Shown: one piece after another, positions 59,200 to 64,000 of the stretch | Position numbering within the stretch: position 1 is the first letter of the stretch | How the letters are laid out: every line of letters starts with the position of its first letter | Source: Nocardia vulneris | GTDB lineage: Bacteria > Actinomycetota > Actinomycetes > Mycobacteriales > Mycobacteriaceae | NCBI RefSeq assembly: GCF_001613425.1 | Contig: NZ_BDCI01000004.1 | Coordinates: forward strand, 558,001 to 622,000 | Length of the DNA stretch: 64,000 nt | Direction of reading: 5' to 3' | The notes under the pieces: model-generated | Databases searched by the model: none | Told to the model about the DNA's origin: nothing | The model's input: only the letters and a program-made list of their open reading frames with translations | Made by a program: the position numbers and the translations under genes

Positions 59200-60003
59200 A
59201 TGACAACGGCGATCGAGACGCCGGGCTTCGCCCGGCAGCTGAAGCATTGGCGGACCCTGCGCCGGGTCAGCCAGCTGGACCTGGCGATCCGGGCGGATAC
59301 CACGCAACGGCACCTGAGCTTCCTGGAACAGGGGCGGTCGCGACCGGGACGCACCATGGTGGTGCGGCTGGCCGAGTCGCTGGAATTGTCGCTGCGGGAA
59401 CGCAACGCGCTGCTCCTCGCCGCCGGGTACGCGCCCGCCTTTCCCGAATCTGCCCTGGACACACCGGAGTTGGGTCCGGTCCGGGAGGCCCTGAAGACGA
59501 TCCTGGACGGCCATCGGCCCTATCCGGCGCTGGTCGTGCGCCCGCACGGCATCCTGCTCGCCGCCAACGACGCGTTCGCCGTGCTCACCGAGGGCGCGGC
59601 GGCGGCACTGCTGGAGCCGCCGGTCAACGTGCTCCGGCTCGCGCTGCATCCCGACGGGCTCGCGCGACGCGTGGTGAACCTGCCCGAATGGGGCAAACAC
59701 GTGACCGAGGCACTGAACGGCCGCCTCGCCCGCAGCCCCGACCCGGCGCTCGAAGAACTCGTCCAAGAGCTCGAAGGCTATCTCCCGCAGGCCGAACCGG
59801 GCCCCGATCACCTCGGCTTCGCGGTCCCGCTGCGGCTGCGCAGCCCCGACGGCGAGCTACGGCTCATCACCACGCTGACCTCGTTCGCCACGGCCACCGA
59901 CATCACCCTGGCCGAACTACACCTGGAGGCCTTTCTCCCCGCCGACGAGCAGACGGCGCAGATCCTGCGCAAGCGCGCGGCCCAGGAGTACGGACCGCGC
60001 TGA
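59200..60003 (+). CDS. XRE-family regulator with MmyB-like ligand-binding domain
   Basis: This 267-residue protein has an XRE helix-turn-helix at residues about 10-65 (FARQLKHWRTLRRVSQLDLAIRADTTQRHLSFLEQGRSRPGRTMVVRLAESL). A C-terminal MmyB-like PAS-type domain (about 100-260) binds a small molecule in relatives. Members often regulate a neighbouring enzyme gene. Here the divergent SnoaL-like gene is the obvious candidate. It converges with a LysR gene 11 bp downstream. Confidence 0.88.
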   Translation: MTTAIETPGFARQLKHWRTLRRVSQLDLAIRADTTQRHLSFLEQGRSRPGRTMVVRLAESLELSLRERNALLLAAGYAPAFPESALDTPELGPVREALKTILDGHRPYPALVVRPHGILLAANDAFAVLTEGAAAALLEPPVNVLRLALHPDGLARRVVNLPEWGKHVTEALNGRLARSPDPALEELVQELEGYLPQAEPGPDHLGFAVPLRLRSPDGELRLITTLTSFATATDITLAELHLEAFLPADEQTAQILRKRAAQEYGPR

Positions 60004-60014
60004 GCGCCGGGCGG

Positions 60015-60935
60015 TCACCACGTGCGGGCCGCGCGACGAAGGTGGGTGTGTACGAGGTCGACGTGGGGCTGGGCGCTGCCCGGCCGCCGGACGAGGAAGC
60101 CGGTGTTGATCGGCGGGTCCGACGGCTCCAGGAGCGGGACCAGAGCTCCTGAATGCAGTTGTGCCGCACAGAGATAACGGGGCAGCACGCTGATGCCCGC
60201 ACCCGCCGCGACCGCGGCGGCGACGGCACGCAGGTCGGCGACGACCACCGCCGCCGCGGCGGTCAGGCGGAGGCCGAAGACGTGCCGCCAATAGCGGCGC
60301 AGGATCGGCAGATCGGCGGCATAGCTGACCAACGGCAGACCGGACAGCGCGGCCGGGCCGTCCGCGCGCAGCCGGTCGAGATCTATGCGCGCGGCCAGCG
60401 CCGGGGCCGCGACCAGGAGGAATTCCTCGTCCATCAACGGCTCGGCGAGGACGGTGCGCCCCCGCGGGCGGACCGTCGAGACCACCAGGTCGTAGTGCCC
60501 GGCCCGTAACCCCGTCAGCAGCTCGTCGGAGAGTCCGGCGGTCACGGTCAGCCGGACACCGCGCTGGACCAGCGGCGCCAGCGCCGGAAGGGCCTGCACG
60601 GCAAGCATTTCCGCGGGCCCGGCCAGCCGGACCGGAGGCTGCGGCGCGGACGCCGCAGGGTCGGCGGGCCCGGCGACGGTCGTCAGCGCATCCATCGGCT
60701 CGGCGATGCGCGCGGCCAGTTCGGCGGCCGCCGCGGTCGGTGCGACGCCCCGCGGCAGCCGCTCGAACAGCTGCTGCCCCAGTCGCTTCTCCAGCGCCTG
60801 CAGCTGGGCGGTCACGGTCGGCTGCGACAACCCCACCAGCCGCGCGCCCGCGGTGATCGAACCCGCCCGATGCACCGCGAGGAACGTGCGGAGCTGATTC
60901 AGATCCAAGTTGCCATCGGGATCTCTATCGCTCAC
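60015..60935 (-). CDS. LysR-family regulator
   Basis: This 306-residue protein has a LysR helix-turn-helix (LNQLRTFLAVHRAGSITAGARLVGLSQPTVTAQLQALEKRLGQQLFERL) and a substrate-binding domain (about residues 95-300). The domain is closest to branches with VVSTVRPRGR near the effector site. No target gene is obvious: the neighbour upstream is the ABC exporter on the same strand. The gap between them (60936-61014) has no clear operator. Confidence 0.88.
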   Translation of the reverse strand: MSDRDPDGNLDLNQLRTFLAVHRAGSITAGARLVGLSQPTVTAQLQALEKRLGQQLFERLPRGVAPTAAAAELAARIAEPMDALTTVAGPADPAASAPQPPVRLAGPAEMLAVQALPALAPLVQRGVRLTVTAGLSDELLTGLRAGHYDLVVSTVRPRGRTVLAEPLMDEEFLLVAAPALAARIDLDRLRADGPAALSGLPLVSYAADLPILRRYWRHVFGLRLTAAAAVVVADLRAVAAAVAAGAGISVLPRYLCAAQLHSGALVPLLEPSDPPINTGFLVRRPGSAQPHVDLVHTHLRRAARTW

Positions 60936-61014
60936 CGGGACAGTCTATTGCCGAGCCGATGCGCGCCGCCGCATTGTCCCGCCCCGCTCGGTGCGGGGAC
61001 ACCGCAGGGGTGCG

Positions 61015-62580
61015 TCAGCGGGGGCGGAGCGTGGTGAGGAGTTCCGGACCGCGGGCGGTCAGGCGATGCTCGGCGATACGGGCACCGAAGAAGATCGCGG
61101 CCAGGCCGGTCGCGATGCCGACGGGGACCGCCAGCCATTCCACCGGTTTCCACTCGGTCAGATAGCCGATGACCAGGACGGCCAGCACCGGCAGCAGGGC
61201 GACGAACTGGCCGAAGATCATGGCCACCTGGACGAGCATCTTCGCGCAACCGGGATTGCCCGAGCCGGAGAACGGGTTACCCGTCCGGGGCGGCAGCGGG
61301 TACGGCGCGAGCACGGAAAGGACGAGGGCCGAGCAGACGCCGACGCCGAGCGCGGCCGCGTACAGCGACAGCACCCACGGATAGACGCCCCAGCGGCCGA
61401 GGGCACCGGGCAGGACGAGGGCGAGCAGCAGCGTGGGGACGCCGATCACGACGAGCAACGCGAGCGACCTGCCGCGCACGTCGGCCCGCACCGCGCCGGG
61501 CGTGATCAGGGTCTGCCACAGCGCGGTGCCGTCGTAGCCGTAGAGGTTGGCGCCGGCCAGCGCGGCGAACGCGGCCGAGGTGACGCCGGCGAACGGTACG
61601 CCGCCGGCACCGCTGCCCTGCACCGCGGGAAACACCGGCATCAGGACACCGACCACCAGCACCGGCAGCAGCGTGGCGCGCCGTCGGCTGTCACGGGACC
61701 AGGCGCGCAGTTCCTTCACGAGCACCGCGCCGACGGGTCCGCCCTGCCGAACCCGGCCGAGCAACCCACCGCCCGCCGACCCGCCGACCGAGTTCATCGG
61801 CGCGGCGAGCCGCCGCGCGAGCAGCATCGACCACGCCTGCCACAGGCCGAGCGAGACCAGTACGAGGCCGAGCAACGGCAGCACGGCGAGCACCCAATTC
61901 CCTTGGGCCGCACCCTCGACCGCGACGGCGGCCCAGCCCGACGGAAGCAGGCGCACCGTGTCGGCCACCGCGGGCGGCACGTCGCGCAGCGCACCGACAT
62001 GGGACAGCAGCCAGCTCATCGGGTAGTAGGCCAGCCCGAGCAGCCCCGCGACGAGCACGCCGAGGTCTTTGCCGCGCCGGGACCGCATCGCGGCCCCGAC
62101 CCAGGCGAGCACCACCCGGGACAGCAGCACGACGAACACGAGGTGCAACACCACCCCGAACACCGCGACCACCGTTGCCGCGACCCCGGTTCGAGCCGCG
62201 AGCAGCACGAGGCCACCGAACGCGACGAGGTTCAGCAACGGCGCCGGCCCGGCGAACGCGGCGGCGAGCAAGCCGGTGGCCAGTTGCCGCTGACTGAGCG
62301 GCAGCAGGCGCAGATGCTCCGGCTGCACCGTCTCGTCACTGCTGCCGAACAACACCGGCCCGCACAGCCAGCCGAGCGTCCATATCCCGAAAAGTGTTGC
62401 CGCGATGGTGATCCCGCGGTCGATCTCGCCATCGCGGACCGCGAACCCGATCAGGGCCGCGGTGATGATCGCGAAGCAGAGTCCGATCACGAGGCCGATG
62501 ACGAACGTGACGCCTTGCCAGCCGTTGCTCAGCGAACGCTTGGTGAGCAGCAACCGCAGCCGGATCAGGACGCCAGCCAC
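61015..62580 (-). CDS. ABC transporter permease (ABC-2 type)
   Basis: This 521-residue permease has about 12 membrane helices in two bundles. GTG at 62580 (MAGVLIRLRLLLTKRSL) overlaps the ATPase stop by 16 nt, so the two are translationally coupled. LLPLSQRQLATGLLAAAF and YGYDGTALWQTLITPGAVRADVRGRSLALL are typical of ABC-2 exporters in actinobacteria. It exports an unknown substrate with the ATPase upstream. Confidence 0.85.
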   Translation of the reverse strand: MAGVLIRLRLLLTKRSLSNGWQGVTFVIGLVIGLCFAIITAALIGFAVRDGEIDRGITIAATLFGIWTLGWLCGPVLFGSSDETVQPEHLRLLPLSQRQLATGLLAAAFAGPAPLLNLVAFGGLVLLAARTGVAATVVAVFGVVLHLVFVVLLSRVVLAWVGAAMRSRRGKDLGVLVAGLLGLAYYPMSWLLSHVGALRDVPPAVADTVRLLPSGWAAVAVEGAAQGNWVLAVLPLLGLVLVSLGLWQAWSMLLARRLAAPMNSVGGSAGGGLLGRVRQGGPVGAVLVKELRAWSRDSRRRATLLPVLVVGVLMPVFPAVQGSGAGGVPFAGVTSAAFAALAGANLYGYDGTALWQTLITPGAVRADVRGRSLALLVVIGVPTLLLALVLPGALGRWGVYPWVLSLYAAALGVGVCSALVLSVLAPYPLPPRTGNPFSGSGNPGCAKMLVQVAMIFGQFVALLPVLAVLVIGYLTEWKPVEWLAVPVGIATGLAAIFFGARIAEHRLTARGPELLTTLRPR

Positions 62581-63332
62581 GACAGCCCGTCCCCTCCCCC
62601 GACCCGCCCGCCGACCAGGCGAACAAAGGTCTCTTCCAACGTATTCTGGCCGCGCACCTCGTCCAGCGTGCCCGCGGCGACCACCCGTCCCCCGGTGATC
62701 ACCGCGACGCGGTCGCACATGTTCTCCACCAGCGCCATCACGTGACTCGACAGCACCACCGAGCCGCCCGCCCCGACGAAGCGTTGCAGGATCGTGCGAA
62801 TCGTGCTCGCCGACACCGGATCCACCGCTTCGAACGGCTCGTCGAGTACCAGCAGTTTCGGCCCGTGCAGCAGCGCGGTGGCCAGCCCGATCTTCTTGCG
62901 CATACCCGCGGAGTAGTCGACGACGAGAGTGCCTTCGGCGCCGGTCAATTCGAACACCGAGAGCAGTTCGTCGGCGCGCTCGGCGACGATGCGCTCCGGC
63001 ATCCCGCGCAAAAGGCCGGTGTAGGTGAGCAATTCGCGCCCGGTGAGCCGTTCGGGCAGCGCGAGCCCGTCCGGCAGCACACCGGCCAGGCTTTTCGCGC
63101 GCACCGGGTCGCCCCAGACGTCGGCGCCGAAGATCTCGGCCCGCCCGCCGTCGGGCCGCAACAGCCCGCAGGCCATCGACAGCGTCGTCGTCTTGCCCGC
63201 CCCGTTGGGGCCGACCAGGCCGAAGAACGAACCGGGCGGCACCACGAGACTCACGTTGTCGACCACCCAGGGTCCGCCGAAGCGTTTGCACAGGCCGGCC
63301 AGATGTAATGCGGGCTGATGGTCAGGTTGCAC
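62565..63332 (-). CDS. ABC transporter ATP-binding protein
   Basis: From a GTG at 63332 (preceded by GGGGGAC) this is a 255-residue ATPase. Walker A is GPNGAGKTTTLSMACGLL, the signature is DYSAGMRKKIGLATAL, Walker B is LLVLDEPFEAVDP and the switch is VVLSSHVMALVE. These match CcmA-type exporters of the ABC-2 group. The GTG at 63377 would add 15 residues of no known use. It pairs with the permease. Confidence 0.88.
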   Translation of the reverse strand: MQPDHQPALHLAGLCKRFGGPWVVDNVSLVVPPGSFFGLVGPNGAGKTTTLSMACGLLRPDGGRAEIFGADVWGDPVRAKSLAGVLPDGLALPERLTGRELLTYTGLLRGMPERIVAERADELLSVFELTGAEGTLVVDYSAGMRKKIGLATALLHGPKLLVLDEPFEAVDPVSASTIRTILQRFVGAGGSVVLSSHVMALVENMCDRVAVITGGRVVAAGTLDEVRGQNTLEETFVRLVGGRVGGGDGLSWLAS

Positions 63333-63399
63333 GGGTCCCCCAGGGTCGTTTCGGTGGCTTCCCAGGGTACGGACCACCAGCCCGCGCGGTTCGAATTGC

Positions 63400-64000
63400 T
63401 CAGGCCGCAGGGGCGAGTTCCCGCTGCACCGGCGCGTCCCAGTCGATCCGGTACCGGAAATTCAGCCCCTGGGTCTTCTCCGGGTTCATCACGGTCCGGA
63501 CCATGATCGGCATGAGCAGGTTCATGATCTTGCGCCCCACCGGCCCCGGCGTCTTGCTGTGGTTGATCTTCGCCGCGGCCGCCGTGATCCGCTCGACCCG
63601 TTCCCGGCGCAATTCCTCGTAGGCGACGAAAGCGGCTCTGGGCGTGGGCAAGTCACGCAGGCAACGAGCCAGCTGGACCGCACTCTCGATGGCCAGCGAC
63701 GCACCCTGCCCCGAGCTGTTGGACGGCGCATGCACCGAATCGCCGACCAGCACCATGCGGCCGCGCGACCACTGCGGCACCGGCGGCATGATGTGCAGCG
63801 CCCCGGTGATCTCCAACTGTTCCTCGGTGGTGTTGCGCGCAAGTTCACCGCCGGGCGTGTCGTCGCCGTAGACGTCGCGCAGGATGCCGAGCCAGTGCGC
63901 CGCAGGCAGCGCACGCGCCTCGGTGAGCGACATGTACTGCTTGCTCGGCAGATTGACGCCCCACATCACGCGGCCGTCCGGTGTCTTCCCGTACAGGTAG
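63400..64000 (-). CDS. FAD-dependent monooxygenase, C-terminal part (5' end outside the window)
   Basis: The frame runs open past the window edge, so only the C-terminal 200 residues are visible. GRMVLVGDSVHAPSNSSGQGASLAIESAVQLARCL is the second FAD-binding GD motif of aromatic hydroxylase-type (UbiH/PHBH) monooxygenases. The last part has FVAYEELRRERVERI. It should hydroxylate an aromatic substrate with NAD(P)H and O2. It is on the same strand as the ABC exporter genes and ends 67 nt before the ATPase start. Confidence 0.85.
   Translation of the reverse strand, partial: YLYGKTPDGRVMWGVNLPSKQYMSLTEARALPAAHWLGILRDVYGDDTPGGELARNTTEEQLEITGALHIMPPVPQWSRGRMVLVGDSVHAPSNSSGQGASLAIESAVQLARCLRDLPTPRAAFVAYEELRRERVERITAAAAKINHSKTPGPVGRKIMNLLMPIMVRTVMNPEKTQGLNFRYRIDWDAPVQRELAPAA

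Noticed and set aside
60910..62745. 611-codon plus-strand frame opposite the ABC permease
   Set aside because: Same shadow composition; the permease with 12 helices is clearly the real gene.
1..64000. CRISPR arrays, tRNA or rRNA genes, insertion sequences, prophage
   Set aside because: No regularly spaced short repeats with unique spacers, no tRNA cloverleaf or CCA end, no transposase or phage protein was recognised by eye.

Overview
This window comes from a GC-rich actinobacterial chromosome. The mix of genes points to a mycolate-containing actinomycete, most likely Nocardia or a close relative. The evidence is a complete mce operon (two YrbE permeases, six Mce proteins, an Mce-associated protein), an antigen-85-like secreted esterase, DUF574, DUF4873, DUF5313 and DUF6131 proteins, an AfsR/BTAD-type regulator, many TetR/MarR/LysR regulators, and frequent GTG or TTG starts with 1-4 nt gene overlaps. 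No rRNA, tRNA, insertion sequence, phage gene or CRISPR array was seen. Gene names are by family recognition; no search was run.

Layout. 1-1950: end of a diiron (AurF-like) oxygenase gene, a frameshifted ferredoxin-NAD(P) reductase and a DUF4873 gene. 1958-4092: a PAS-GGDEF diguanylate cyclase and a DUF574 methyltransferase. 4255-8850: a xylose-type sugar ABC importer with its ROK repressor and a XylR-like operator. 8884-20763: oxidoreductases, a secreted esterase, a flavin monooxygenase with an AraC regulator, a TetR/MFS efflux pair with twin palindromes, a large BTAD/NB-ARC regulator and a MarR-quinone oxidoreductase pair. 20764-22118: a gene-poor stretch packed with five kinds of repeat.

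22119-37570: TAP-like peptidase with TetR, an ECF sigma-like gene missing its N-terminus, YdcF, a VIT-family transporter, a hydrolase/TetR pair sharing a long inverted repeat, a cluster of small stress or membrane proteins, a CPA1 antiporter, two P450s (one with an abnormal I-helix), an OhrR-like regulator beside a DUF418 membrane protein, and an APH(6)/Hur kinase. 37611-46903: the mce operon on the minus strand, with a 450-bp upstream regulatory region. 47354-64000: a cation/H+ antiporter, proline-rich DUF4189 and FG-GAP envelope proteins, transglutaminase, PhoU, a LysR/TDT transporter pair around a perfect 14-bp palindrome, an ECF sigma factor, a haloalkane dehalogenase, a candidate structured small RNA (about 57538-57745), a membrane-anchored HNH nuclease, more regulators, an ABC exporter and the end of a FAD monooxygenase gene.

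Most genes form short local units of an enzyme or transporter plus a divergent or adjacent regulator, and in several the shared intergenic region holds a clear palindrome. The strongest undescribed candidates are the small RNA at 57.5-57.75 kb and the repeat region at 20.9-22.1 kb.
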